Shown here one piece after another: positions 19,245 through 30,134 of a stretch of 49,673 nucleotides of DNA; position 1 is the first letter of the stretch; every line of letters begins with the position of its first letter. The stretch spans positions 1 through 49,673 of the forward strand of contig JAADJA010000059.1 in the NCBI GenBank assembly GCA_013151015.1. The letters run 5' to 3'. The position numbers and the translations under genes were made by a program. A model generated the notes under the pieces. The model saw nothing but the letters and a program-made list of their open reading frames with translations. It made no database searches and was not told the origin of the DNA. The stretch comes from Chlorobiota bacterium (GTDB taxonomy: Bacteria; Bacteroidota; Bacteroidia; Bacteroidales; JAADJA01).

Positions 19245-20846
19245 ATGGATCCATTGTGGATTTTAGTTGCCTTCATTTTTGGTTTTGCCGTAAAGCAAAT
19301 TGGATTGCCACCATTGGTAGGTTTCCTTATTGCGGGTTTTGCGCTCAATGTTTTCGGTGTTGAAGGTAATGAAACCCTTGATTGGCTTGCCGACTTTGGT
19401 ATTTGGCTTTTGTTGTTCAGTATCGGGTTAAAGCTCAAATTTAAAAGCCTTTTACGTCCTGAGATATGGGCAAGTGCCTCGCTTCACATGCTTTTCACGG
19501 TCATTGTGTTTGGGTCGGGGATTTTTGCCTTGGGTTATTTCGGTCTTTCGTTATTTGATGGCTTGACTATAGGATCATCATTGCTGGTTGCTTTTGCGCT
19601 AAGTTTCTCCAGTACGGTTTTTGCCGTGAAAATCCTGGAAGAGAACGGTTCGATGTCATCTGCGCACGGACGGATTGCAATCGGCATTTTAATAATGCAG
19701 GACATCTTCGCTGTCATCTTTCTAACGGTTTCATCCGGGAAACTGCCTTCCCTATGGGCATTGGCGTTATTGGCTTTACTGATAATCCCTGTTTTCGTAA
19801 AAAAGGCCCCTTTGGCCTCCATAATAAGCAGGTCGGGCCATGGAGAATTGTTGGTTATGCTTGGTGTGCTTATACCTTACGGAGGGGCCATGCTATTTTA
19901 TTCCGTAGGCCTGAAACCTGATTTGGGGGCACTTGTATTGGGCGTGTTGCTTTCGGGTCATCCAAAAGCAAGGGAACTCGGTAATGCCATGTTGAATTTT
20001 AAGGATATCTTTCTTGTCGGTTTTTTCTTGACAATTGGTTTGTCGGGTTTGCCCGATTGGGAAACTTTGGGAATATCATTGCTGTTTACTATTGCCCTGC
20101 CACTTAAAGTAATATTGTTTTACCTATTGTTGACCCGGTTTAAACTCAGGGCACGTACGGCAACCCTTACGTCGCTGAACCTGGCAAACTACAGTGAATT
20201 CGGACTTATTGTTGGCGCAGCAGGTGTGGCGGGAGGAATGATCACGGGTGAATGGATGGTGGTATTTGCACTTGCGTTGTCCCTTACTTTCATCGTTGCA
20301 TCACCATTGAATATTTATGCCCAAAAAATTTATATACGTTTTCAAAACAGGCTTTTACGTTTTGAGAGCAAAAAGCGTTTACCTGAAGATGAACCTATTG
20401 AAATGAACGATGCGCAAGTTATTGTATTGGGTATGGGAAGAACCGGCACTGAGGTTTACAATATTATGCGGAATGAACATAAAATGAGCGTTTTGGGGAT
20501 TGATCACAATTTGGACTTAGTGGCGAATCATGTAAAAGAAGAACGACATGTTGTACATGGGGATATTACCGATGTGGAGTTTTGGCAGCGTATGGAGCTG
20601 TCATCGGATTTGCGACTTATAATCATGGCTACCTCACACCATTCAGTGCATATGGAGGTGATAGGGCAGCTCCAGGTTAAGAACACTAAAACGATGATTG
20701 CAGCGCTTTCGCGTTATAATGATGAAATGGAGGAACTGAAACAGGCCGGCGTTCAGGTGGTTTTTAATCTTTATGCAGAAGCAGGTGCTGGGTATGCCGA
20801 ACATATTTTCCAGATTTTTGACCAAACATTTCACAATGAAAGATAA
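19245..20846 (+). CDS. CPA2 (KefB-like) monovalent cation:proton antiporter with RCK/TrkA-N domain
   Basis: 533 aa; ~11 TM helices then QVIVLGMGRTGTEVYNIMRNEHKMSVLGIDHN Rossmann motif. Confidence 0.9.
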   Translation: MDPLWILVAFIFGFAVKQIGLPPLVGFLIAGFALNVFGVEGNETLDWLADFGIWLLLFSIGLKLKFKSLLRPEIWASASLHMLFTVIVFGSGIFALGYFGLSLFDGLTIGSSLLVAFALSFSSTVFAVKILEENGSMSSAHGRIAIGILIMQDIFAVIFLTVSSGKLPSLWALALLALLIIPVFVKKAPLASIISRSGHGELLVMLGVLIPYGGAMLFYSVGLKPDLGALVLGVLLSGHPKARELGNAMLNFKDIFLVGFFLTIGLSGLPDWETLGISLLFTIALPLKVILFYLLLTRFKLRARTATLTSLNLANYSEFGLIVGAAGVAGGMITGEWMVVFALALSLTFIVASPLNIYAQKIYIRFQNRLLRFESKKRLPEDEPIEMNDAQVIVLGMGRTGTEVYNIMRNEHKMSVLGIDHNLDLVANHVKEERHVVHGDITDVEFWQRMELSSDLRLIIMATSHHSVHMEVIGQLQVKNTKTMIAALSRYNDEMEELKQAGVQVVFNLYAEAGAGYAEHIFQIFDQTFHNER

Positions 20847-22158
20847 ACCAGTAAATACTTTCAGTATCTCACGTTTTATAAGTGAGGAAGCCTATGGCGG
20901 AATTATCTTGATTCTTGCTACAATTGCCGCCTTGATATGGGCCAATTCAGCATATTATGGCTCGTATCAGCATCTGTGGCATGAATTAAAGGTTGGTTTT
21001 GTTTGGGGCGAAATCAATATGGTCGGCTCCCTGCACCATTGGATAAACGATGGATTGATGGCCCTTTTCTTTTTCGCCATCGGGCTTGAGATAAAAAGGG
21101 AGATAATGGGCGGCGAACTATCTTCAATGAAAAAGGCATCAATGCCCATTGCGGCGGCGGTAGGTGGCATGTTAATTCCAGCTGCATTGTATGCACTGGT
21201 AATGGTAAGCTATCCTGAATATCTCAATGGATGGGGAATACCAATGGCAACCGATATCGCATTTGCACTTGGCCTTTTGGCATTATTGGGAAAGCGTGTA
21301 AACATAAACCTGAAAATTTTCCTGACAGCCCTTGCAATAGCAGACGATCTAGGGGCGGTAATGGTCATTGCGATATTCTATACAGACACAATAAACTACA
21401 GTGAACTTTTTTCCGCAGCATTATTCATTGGGGTTTTGGTAATTGCAAATTTTGCCGGTGTTAGAAGAACTTCGTTTTATGCCATTGTGGGTTTTATTGG
21501 CGTGTGGATGGCCTTTGTTTTTTCCGGGGTTCATGCTACAATTGCAGGGGTTTTGATTGCCCTTACCATCCCCGCACGAACAAAGATTAATGAGAATGAA
21601 TATGTTGACAAACTGTCAAAATATCTAAATAGGTTTAGAAAAGAAGAACCTAATGAAAACCCACTTTTAACAAAAGACCAAGCACATGTGATCTCTGGTA
21701 TTGAAGTGCTTAACGACAAAGCGCAAACACCCTTGCAGAAATTGGAACACGCACTTCACCCAATAACGGCTTTTTTCATATTGCCCGTTTTTGCACTTAG
21801 CAATGCAGGTGTTCATATTGAAGGCAGTATTGTTGAAATGCTTCTGCATCCCATTTCACTGGGTATTATCGCAGGGCTTGTGCTTGGTAAATTCCTTGGT
21901 ATTTCATTGTTGTCACATATCACGGTTAAGTTTAAATTAGTAACTCTTCCTGAAGGTATTACCTGGAATCAGATTTATGGCGTTGCCTTTTTAGCAGGTA
22001 TAGGTTTTACTATGTCGATGTTTATTTCCGACCTTGCTTTTGTGGATGAAGAGTTTAAACAAATTGCCAAGGTAGGTATTATGGCCGCTTCGCTCATTTC
22101 AGCTACTGTCGGTATGATATGGTTAAGTGCGGGGGCAAAAAGCCCTAACAAAAATTGA
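20836..22158 (+). CDS. nhaA: Na+/H+ antiporter NhaA
   Basis: GWGIPMATDIAFALGLLALLGKRV, LAIADDLGAVMVIAIFYT, FLAGIGFTMSMFISDLAF. Start trimmed to the ATG at 20836, overlapping the upstream gene by 11 bp. Confidence 0.95.
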   Translation: MKDKPVNTFSISRFISEEAYGGIILILATIAALIWANSAYYGSYQHLWHELKVGFVWGEINMVGSLHHWINDGLMALFFFAIGLEIKREIMGGELSSMKKASMPIAAAVGGMLIPAALYALVMVSYPEYLNGWGIPMATDIAFALGLLALLGKRVNINLKIFLTALAIADDLGAVMVIAIFYTDTINYSELFSAALFIGVLVIANFAGVRRTSFYAIVGFIGVWMAFVFSGVHATIAGVLIALTIPARTKINENEYVDKLSKYLNRFRKEEPNENPLLTKDQAHVISGIEVLNDKAQTPLQKLEHALHPITAFFILPVFALSNAGVHIEGSIVEMLLHPISLGIIAGLVLGKFLGISLLSHITVKFKLVTLPEGITWNQIYGVAFLAGIGFTMSMFISDLAFVDEEFKQIAKVGIMAASLISATVGMIWLSAGAKSPNKN

Positions 22159-22283
22159 TGCCCATTTATTTTGGTTATGCCAAATGAATAAAACCCGGAA
22201 GGCAACAATTACTGGGCTATAAGCCACGATTGGCTGATCATTTGGCTGGCAGGTTTACCAATCGAATGTTGGCAAACAGGGGG

Positions 22284-22442
22284 GTGTACGACAAATTTGC
22301 CTTTTTGTGGGATTTAGTCCCGTATGTGCGTGATTGTGCTTTCGTGGCAAAAGAAAAAAGTGCCACTAAAACACGAAATTCACACTAAAAAATGATACCA
22401 ATAAATGAGTTTATGTGTGGACTTGGGAAATTTGTCGTACAC
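22284..22442. mobile_element. Putative MITE-like element with perfect 15-bp terminal inverted repeats
   Basis: gtgtacgacaaattt (22284-22298) and its exact reverse complement aaatttgtcgtacac (22428-22442); internal gtggca...tgccac and tttcgtg...cacgaaa palindromes. Confidence 0.6.
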
Positions 22443-22612
22443 TCACAGGGATGAACATCGAACGTATTAATTCAATATATTTGCAAATTGAAATAATTTT
22501 TTGGAATGACAGAAAAGCAGTATCTTTTTGAGAAAAGAGAATAAATGCAAGAAAGTCAAAATATTGAATGGAAAGTGGAGTCCTTGGGCCGTTTTATGAA
22601 ATTTAAGCAAAC

Positions 22613-23452
22613 ATGAACAAACAGGAATTTATCGATTATCTGAAATCCCCCGGATCATTAACAATGGGGAGTATTGAACCATTGGAACAACTGGTCAGGG
22701 ATTATCCGTATTTTCAGACCGCCGACATCCTTTATGCCTTGAACCTTTCCAAAGAAAAGAGCATCAAATTCAACGACCAATTGCGGCTTGCTTCATTATA
22801 TGCCCCTGACAGGAGGGTGTTGAAACAGCTTATCGAATCGATGAGGCATTTTACAAAAAGCGATAAAATAGATTCTGTGGCCAAAGATGAGCAAGATGAT
22901 ATTCCTGAGGGAACCCTTCCAATTAATGAAGATGCTTTTTTGCAGGAAGACGAAGATTTAAACCTGCCCCATTTAATTGATATATTCCAACATGAACTTG
23001 ACAAAATTACCAGCATCCCAAAAGATTCGTTGGAATATCGTCATTTACAAAAGCTATCGGGCAAATTGGAATCCCTTTTAGAGGAACACAATCAACTGAA
23101 GCAATCCCCGGCCGAACATTATTTTGAGGAGTATAATTTATCGCATCTTGAGGAATCACCTGCACAGGAGGAGAAACCCATTGCGGGTTCCGATCTTATC
23201 GACAAGTTCATCAAGGAGAACCCGCGCATTGTCCCTGAACCTCAGGCAGGTTTTTTCGATCCGGTGGATTTTGCAAAACAAAGCCTGATCGATAACGATG
23301 AAATCGTTTCCGAAACCCTTGCGGGGATTTATTACCGTCAGGGAAACCTGGCAAAGGCCATAAAAATCTATAAAAAATTAAGTTTGCTTAATCCGGAAAA
23401 AAGATTTTACTTTGCAGGCCGAATTGAAAAAATCAGGAAAGAAATTAAATAA
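22613..23452 (+). CDS. Conserved Bacteroidota TPR-like protein upstream of secG
   Basis: 279 aa; soluble, C-terminal TPR-like ETLAGIYYRQGNLAKAIKIYKKLSLLNPEKRFYFAGRIEKI. Confidence 0.75.
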   Translation: MNKQEFIDYLKSPGSLTMGSIEPLEQLVRDYPYFQTADILYALNLSKEKSIKFNDQLRLASLYAPDRRVLKQLIESMRHFTKSDKIDSVAKDEQDDIPEGTLPINEDAFLQEDEDLNLPHLIDIFQHELDKITSIPKDSLEYRHLQKLSGKLESLLEEHNQLKQSPAEHYFEEYNLSHLEESPAQEEKPIAGSDLIDKFIKENPRIVPEPQAGFFDPVDFAKQSLIDNDEIVSETLAGIYYRQGNLAKAIKIYKKLSLLNPEKRFYFAGRIEKIRKEIK

Positions 23453-23479
23453 AGTTGTAACAGTTTAATAATTAGTGAA

Positions 23480-23821
23480 ATGTACATTGTAATAGCAGTT
23501 TTGATTTTCATTGTTTGTGTGTTGTTGACATTGATCGTATTGGTCCAAAGTTCAAAAGGTGGCGGTCTTGCTTCCAACTTTTCAGGTTCAAACCAATATA
23601 TGGGTGTGAGAAAGACTGCTGATTTCCTTGAGAAATCAACCTGGTCGCTGGCAGTTGCCCTTTTGGTTTTGGCTTTGTTCTCCACATTTGCTATCCCCCG
23701 TGGCGGAAACATTGAAACAAATGACAATGGCCTTGATCAATTGATCAATGAATTGCCAGATGCCCAACCAGCGGCAGATTTTACCCCTCCTCCGGCAGAA
23801 ACCGAAGAAACAGGAAACTAA
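23480..23821 (+). CDS. secG: Preprotein translocase subunit SecG
   Basis: 113 aa; MYIVIAVLIFIVCVLLTLIVLVQSSKGGGLASNFSGSNQYMGVRKTADFLEKSTW. Confidence 0.95.
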   Translation: MYIVIAVLIFIVCVLLTLIVLVQSSKGGGLASNFSGSNQYMGVRKTADFLEKSTWSLAVALLVLALFSTFAIPRGGNIETNDNGLDQLINELPDAQPAADFTPPPAETEETGN

Positions 23822-23846
23822 AAAAACCCAAGATATTTTTATTTTT

Positions 23847-23884
23847 AAAATGTCAGAATGTCACCACATTCTGACATTTTTTTT
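23847..23884 (+). terminator. Rho-independent terminator between secG and groES
   Basis: aaaatgtcagaatg-tcacca-cattctgacatttttttt; perfect stem plus U tract. Confidence 0.9.
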
Positions 23885-24003
23885 GCTTATACCCTTTGGC
23901 ATAAATTATGTCAAAAGACGAACTGTGATTATTCACCTGATTAATTCAAAAATTGTTCAGGGGAAATGACAAAAAGCTAATACTAACAAAAAAATCAAAC
24001 AAT

Positions 24004-24282
24004 ATGTCAGGAATAAAAATTAAGCCACTCGCGGATCGGGTTCTTATCGAACCTGCAGGTGCAGAAGAAAAAACCAGTGGCGGGATCATCATCCCAGATA
24101 CTGCAAAAGAAAAACCTCAGCAGGGAATTGTCGTGGCCGTTGGCCCCGGACTTAGCGACCAAAAGATGACCGTGAAAAAAGGGGATACCGTTTTATATGG
24201 AAAATATGCCGGTACCGAAATTTCACATCAGGGCAAAGACTACCTTATCATGCAGGAGTCAGATATTTATGCAATTGTTTAA
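24004..24282 (+). CDS. groES: Co-chaperonin GroES
   Basis: [49 protein letters not shown]. Start trimmed from 23953. Confidence 0.97.
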   Translation: MSGIKIKPLADRVLIEPAGAEEKTSGGIIIPDTAKEKPQQGIVVAVGPGLSDQKMTVKKGDTVLYGKYAGTEISHQGKDYLIMQESDIYAIV

Positions 24283-24311
24283 TGAGTTTTACACGTAAAA
24301 TCTAAAAATAA

Positions 24312-25970
<1,659 letters not shown>

Positions 25971-25995
25971 TCCACACATTCATAATAATATTGAG

Positions 25996-26026
25996 AAAAA
26001 CCCTTCAGGATACTGGAGGGTTTTTT
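25996..26026 (+). terminator. Rho-independent terminator after groEL
   Basis: aaaaacccttcag-gata-ctggagggttttt; 13-bp stem with one G-U, then T tract. Confidence 0.9.
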
Positions 26027-26131
26027 AGTTTATCCAATTTGTCAGTTCCAAAGCAACTTTTTCTTGTATTTGAGGTTTATTATATGGAAATTTGTTGGTT
26101 GATGATAATCAAAGTTTTTTAATCAAATAAT

Positions 26132-26356
26132 ATGAATACGAAAGAACTAATTGACAAAGCTGTTTCCCTGCCGATTGAAGAACGTGCGCTGGTAGTAGAT
26201 TCTTTACTCAGAAGCCTTAACCAGCCAGTTTCGGTAATCGAGAAGGAGTGGATTGAGACAGCCCAAAAAAGGCTTATAGAGATGAGGACCGGGAAAGTTC
26301 TGGTTGTGCCAGGAGAACAGGTATTTGAAAAAATTTGGGAGAGATTTGAGAAATGA
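26132..26356 (+). CDS. Addiction-module antitoxin (TIGR02574 / Unstab_antitox-like)
   Basis: 74 aa; MNTKELIDKAVSLPIEERALVVDSLLRSLNQP...; 4-bp ATGA overlap with the downstream toxin frame. Confidence 0.85.
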   Translation: MNTKELIDKAVSLPIEERALVVDSLLRSLNQPVSVIEKEWIETAQKRLIEMRTGKVLVVPGEQVFEKIWERFEK

Positions 26357-26649
26357 ATTTTTCTTTTCATCCCGAAGCTGAGACCGAGTTCAACGATGCT
26401 ATCAAATATTATGAAGATATTGAGCAGGCACTTGGTTATGATTTTGCAATTGAAGTGTAAACTACTATTCGGCAGATAATTTCATTGCCAAAAGCGTGGC
26501 CAGTCATTGAAAAGAACATACAGCGTTGTATCGTAAGGCGATTTCCTTATGGCGTATTATATTCACACGAAGGCAATAAAATTTATATTGTAGCTGTAAT
26601 GCACTTTCATCGTCATCCTCGTTATTGGAAACAAAGAATACCTAAATAA
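26353..26649 (+). pseudogene. RelE/ParE-family toxin interrupted by a single in-frame TAA at 26458-26460
   Basis: MNFSFHPEAETEFNDAIKYYEDIEQALGYDFAIEV*TTIRQIISLPKAWPVIEKNIQRCIVRRFPYGVLYSHEGNKIYIVAVMHFHRHPRYWKQRIPK*; same frame throughout. Confidence 0.88.
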
Positions 26650-26760
26650 ACAGAATTAATATTACGATTTTATGCTGTAAGAAAACTTTTTTTTGAAGCA
26701 ACTTTTATGGGAATAAAATGTTTGATAAGAGAATCGTTAATAAAAATATTAAAACAGAAG

Positions 26761-27300
26761 ATGAAAACCATTCAATTAAGCTTTTTACTGAGTATCCTGA
26801 GTATATCACTATTGGCACAACGCCCAAATTTCCCCATTGATGAAGATACCGGGTTGATAACCTACAAAGAAGTGGTGGAGGAAGAGGGGACAAAGCAGGA
26901 GTTTTTCAACAGGGCCATTGGCTGGATAAACGGGTTTTACACCAACCCCGTGAACGTGACCAAGACCCGCGACCCCGAAAGCGGCCTGATAAAAGGCCTC
27001 CATCGTATCAAAATAAAGAACATAGATGAAGATGGGAACGAAACCGATGCAGGTGTGGTACAGTATCGTTTTACACTTGGTTTGAAAGATGGAAGGTACC
27101 GCTACATCCTCACGGAATTCAGTTTGAAACAAGGTTCAAAGATCCCTGTGGAAAAATGGCTGAACAAAGACGACCAGCAATACAATTCAAACTGGGACCA
27201 ATACCTGACACAAATCAACGATTTTGCCGAATCATGGATCGCAAGCCTTAAAAAGGGGATGAAGCCCAAGGCCAAAAAGAAAGACGATGATGATTGGTAG
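26761..27300 (+). CDS. Secreted DUF4468-like protein
   Basis: Signal peptide MKTIQLSFLLSILSISLLAQ then RPNFPIDEDTGLITYKEVVEEEGTKQEFFNRAIGWI. Start trimmed from 26707. Confidence 0.7.
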   Translation: MKTIQLSFLLSILSISLLAQRPNFPIDEDTGLITYKEVVEEEGTKQEFFNRAIGWINGFYTNPVNVTKTRDPESGLIKGLHRIKIKNIDEDGNETDAGVVQYRFTLGLKDGRYRYILTEFSLKQGSKIPVEKWLNKDDQQYNSNWDQYLTQINDFAESWIASLKKGMKPKAKKKDDDDW

Positions 27301-27352
27301 GGCTTAGTTGCCTATGGAAGTTTGAAACCGCAATTCATCAATCCTCTGCCCA

Positions 27353-27567
27353 TTGTTGGTGTTTTCATCAACAAGACTGGGTAAAAAACCCGCAGCCCAT
27401 CACAGATTTTATCTGTGATGTGTTCGGACACACCAGCAGTTTCCAACTGCTGGCCTCAACTTCCATTCTCCCCCTTTTCGTTTGTCCTGCCACTTTTGCC
27501 TACAAACCAACAATGTCGTTTTCCACCACAGATTACCTGCCCGATGCAGGCGGGAAACTGTGATGGG
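27353..27567. repeat. Hairpin-rich intergenic cluster (tandem palindromes)
   Basis: ttgttggtg/catcaacaa (27353-27374); catcacagat-ttt-atctgtgatg (27398-27420); tgtgt-tcgg-acaca (27419-27432); ccagcagtt-tcc-aactgctgg (27433-27453); ccaccacag...ctgtgatgg enclosing cctgc/gcagg. Confidence 0.85.
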
Positions 27568-27653
27568 CATTCAAGGTTTGAAACCGTAATTACAATACGA
27601 CCACGAAGACCTTTGCCTCTCCGCCACTTGCTAGTGTTGTCACCAAAAAGTTA

Positions 27654-29879
27654 TTACCGCTCCATTTCCATGGGTTTAGCTTCCAGGGTTTTTTCCTTGA
27701 TTTTCTTTGATGGGACCGGTTTTCTTTTCACCAGTTTCATTTCATCAATGAGATGGGTGGCCCCGGCATATTTATCAATGATGAAAAGCACGTAACGGAT
27801 ATCCACGCTGATGGTCCGTTGGATTTCGGGCTCAAAGGCAATGTCGCCGCTCATGGCTTCCCAGTTGCCATCGAACGCAATCCCGATCAACTCGCCATTC
27901 CCGTTCATCACGGGGCTTCCAGAATTGCCTCCGGTTATATCGAGGTTGGAAAGGAAACAGGTGTGCATTTCACCGTTTTCGCCATAAGGGCCGTAATCCT
28001 TGTTTTTGTACAACTCCTTCAATTTTTCAGGTACCACGAATTCCCAATTATTGGGGTCTTCCTTTTCCATTACCCCTTTCAGGGTAGTGTAGTAATTGTA
28101 GAATATCGCATCACCGGGACTATAGGGCAATACTTGCCCGTAAGTCAACCGCATGGTAAAATTGGCATCGGGATAGAATTTTTTGTTCGGCTCCATTTCC
28201 CTCAAACCTGCTATAAACAATCTGTTGCCGCGGTCGAGCTGGTCGTATGCAGCATAAATTACAGGCTGGATATTTTTGTTGTAGTAATCGTTTATGTCTT
28301 TTATCAAAGTAAAGGCCGGGTCTTTTTCGATTTTCTTTACCGAAGGTTTTTCAAACAGGGCATTTACTTTTTCCGGTGTGGCAAATATTGAAGTCTCGAA
28401 AAGCTTTTTGGAAAAGGCAGAAAAATCGCCCTTGGCTTTTGATGCAATTTTTTTCACGTAATCCGATTGTTGGTCGATGGGAACGTTTTCGGTGTACATT
28501 TTCAACATGGCAGCCAGGAGTTTTTCATCGGTGGGAAGGTTGTAGTCCTTGAAATGGGCTTCCGACATTTCCTTTAGCTCTAAAATCAGCTTATTGGTTT
28601 TTCCCGGGTCTGCATCTTTCTCCGACAAAGCTTTCGATAGTGATGAAAAACTCTTGGCAAAACCAAGTATCTCACTTCCCCTGTTGATGGCTTCACGTTG
28701 GTAAATCCTAGCCAGTTCGTATTTGCTTAATTGTGCATAAGCTTCGGAATTGTCTTTCAAAGCTTCACCGTATTTTGCTTTCCTGCCGGCATCTTCATTG
28801 ACCCAATTGGTGAATTTGTTTTCAATTTCTACCTTTTTATCATAAACTTTCAGTTTCTTCAATCCCTTTGATTGGCCGATAAAGTATTTCCAATAATTGG
28901 CGATCCGGGCATATTTTGAAGCATATTTAATCCGAACGGCCTGATCTGCTTGCATATCTGCCATCATGATTTTCAGTTTCACGTCACGGATGTCAACGAT
29001 GGTTTGGTTGGAGATGTCAAGGGCCATTTTTATCCCGTAGGAAGTCATATAACGCTCCGTACTTCCCGGATATCCCAATATCATTGCAAAATCCCCTTTT
29101 TTGACACCGGCCAAAGAAATGGGCAATGAATGTTTGGGCTTGAAGGGGATATTGTCTTTTGCATATTCGGCTGGTTTCCCATCCTTATCGGTATAAACCC
29201 GGAACATGGAAAAATCGCCGGTATGGCGCGGCCACATCCAATTGTCGGTATCGGCACCAAATTTCCCAATGGACGAAGGAGGTGCACCTACAAGTCGTAC
29301 ATCTTTGTAAACAATGTAAACGAAAAGATAATACTCATTTCCTGCAAAAAAACTGCGGACAGAAGCAGTATAATCTGTCCCTTCTTCGGCAGCTTTGCTT
29401 AGTTCCTTTGAAACTTTCCTTATCTCTGAATACCGTTCTTCTTCGGTCATGTCATCGTTCACATTGGCCAACACCTTCTCGGTCACGTCTTCGATCCGTA
29501 TCAGGAATTTGGCCGTAAGGCCTTCGTTCGGGAGTTCTTCGTCGCGGCTCATGGCCCAAAAGCCATCGGCAAGGTAATCGTGTTCCACCGAAGAGTGCGC
29601 CTGTATGCTTCCATAACCACAATGGTGGTTGGTGAGCAGCAAGCCCTCGTCCGAAATAATCTCGCTTGTACAGCCCCTGCCAAAAATTGCGATGGCATCT
29701 TTCAAGCTCGAATGGTTCACGCTGTAAATCTCATCTGCGGTAAGCTGCAAACCTTCCTTTTGCATATCCACATAATTGAGGCGTTCGATAAACATGGGCA
29801 GCCACATCCCTTCATCGGCCCGGCTGTAAGGGTTGATACCCATTATCAGCACAAAAAGCATTAAACTAATCTTTTTCAT
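27654..29879 (-). CDS. S46-family dipeptidyl peptidase (DPP7-type by the S1 residue)
   Basis: MKKISLMLFVLIMGINPYSRADEGMWLPMFIERLN; GCTSEIISDEGLLLTNHHCGYGSIQ; GGNSGSPVMNGNGELIGIAFDGNWEAMSGDIAFEPEIQRTISVDIRYVLF. Start trimmed from 29945. Confidence 0.93.
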   Translation of the reverse strand: MKKISLMLFVLIMGINPYSRADEGMWLPMFIERLNYVDMQKEGLQLTADEIYSVNHSSLKDAIAIFGRGCTSEIISDEGLLLTNHHCGYGSIQAHSSVEHDYLADGFWAMSRDEELPNEGLTAKFLIRIEDVTEKVLANVNDDMTEEERYSEIRKVSKELSKAAEEGTDYTASVRSFFAGNEYYLFVYIVYKDVRLVGAPPSSIGKFGADTDNWMWPRHTGDFSMFRVYTDKDGKPAEYAKDNIPFKPKHSLPISLAGVKKGDFAMILGYPGSTERYMTSYGIKMALDISNQTIVDIRDVKLKIMMADMQADQAVRIKYASKYARIANYWKYFIGQSKGLKKLKVYDKKVEIENKFTNWVNEDAGRKAKYGEALKDNSEAYAQLSKYELARIYQREAINRGSEILGFAKSFSSLSKALSEKDADPGKTNKLILELKEMSEAHFKDYNLPTDEKLLAAMLKMYTENVPIDQQSDYVKKIASKAKGDFSAFSKKLFETSIFATPEKVNALFEKPSVKKIEKDPAFTLIKDINDYYNKNIQPVIYAAYDQLDRGNRLFIAGLREMEPNKKFYPDANFTMRLTYGQVLPYSPGDAIFYNYYTTLKGVMEKEDPNNWEFVVPEKLKELYKNKDYGPYGENGEMHTCFLSNLDITGGNSGSPVMNGNGELIGIAFDGNWEAMSGDIAFEPEIQRTISVDIRYVLFIIDKYAGATHLIDEMKLVKRKPVPSKKIKEKTLEAKPMEMER

Positions 29880-30134
29880 TTTTTCGATTTTTATTAATTC
29901 AAAATTTTTATTTCGCAATTCGACAATCAGGAAATCAAATACCAAACTTCAACAAACAGATCCCGAATAAAATCCAAGTTCAAGGAATTCAATTTCAAAG
30001 CTGTTTGACAAATCTGTTTCGGATTTCGATATTATCTATTTGGGGTTTATTTGATTTTTGGATATTATATTTTGAGATTTCCTTAATGCAGTTTGCATAC
30101 ATTTTTATAATTAAAGAATGCAATTTAGTTTTGG

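Noticed and set aside
27398-27453. CRISPR-like array
   Set aside because: The hairpins differ in sequence and there are no constant repeats with unique spacers.
27294-27795. Plus-strand ORFs across the hairpin cluster
   Set aside because: Translations of palindromic non-coding sequence running into antisense of the S46 gene.
29946-30134. AT-rich gap between the S46 gene and manC as a possible small ORF or ncRNA
   Set aside because: No strong hairpin, promoter box or coding signal visible.
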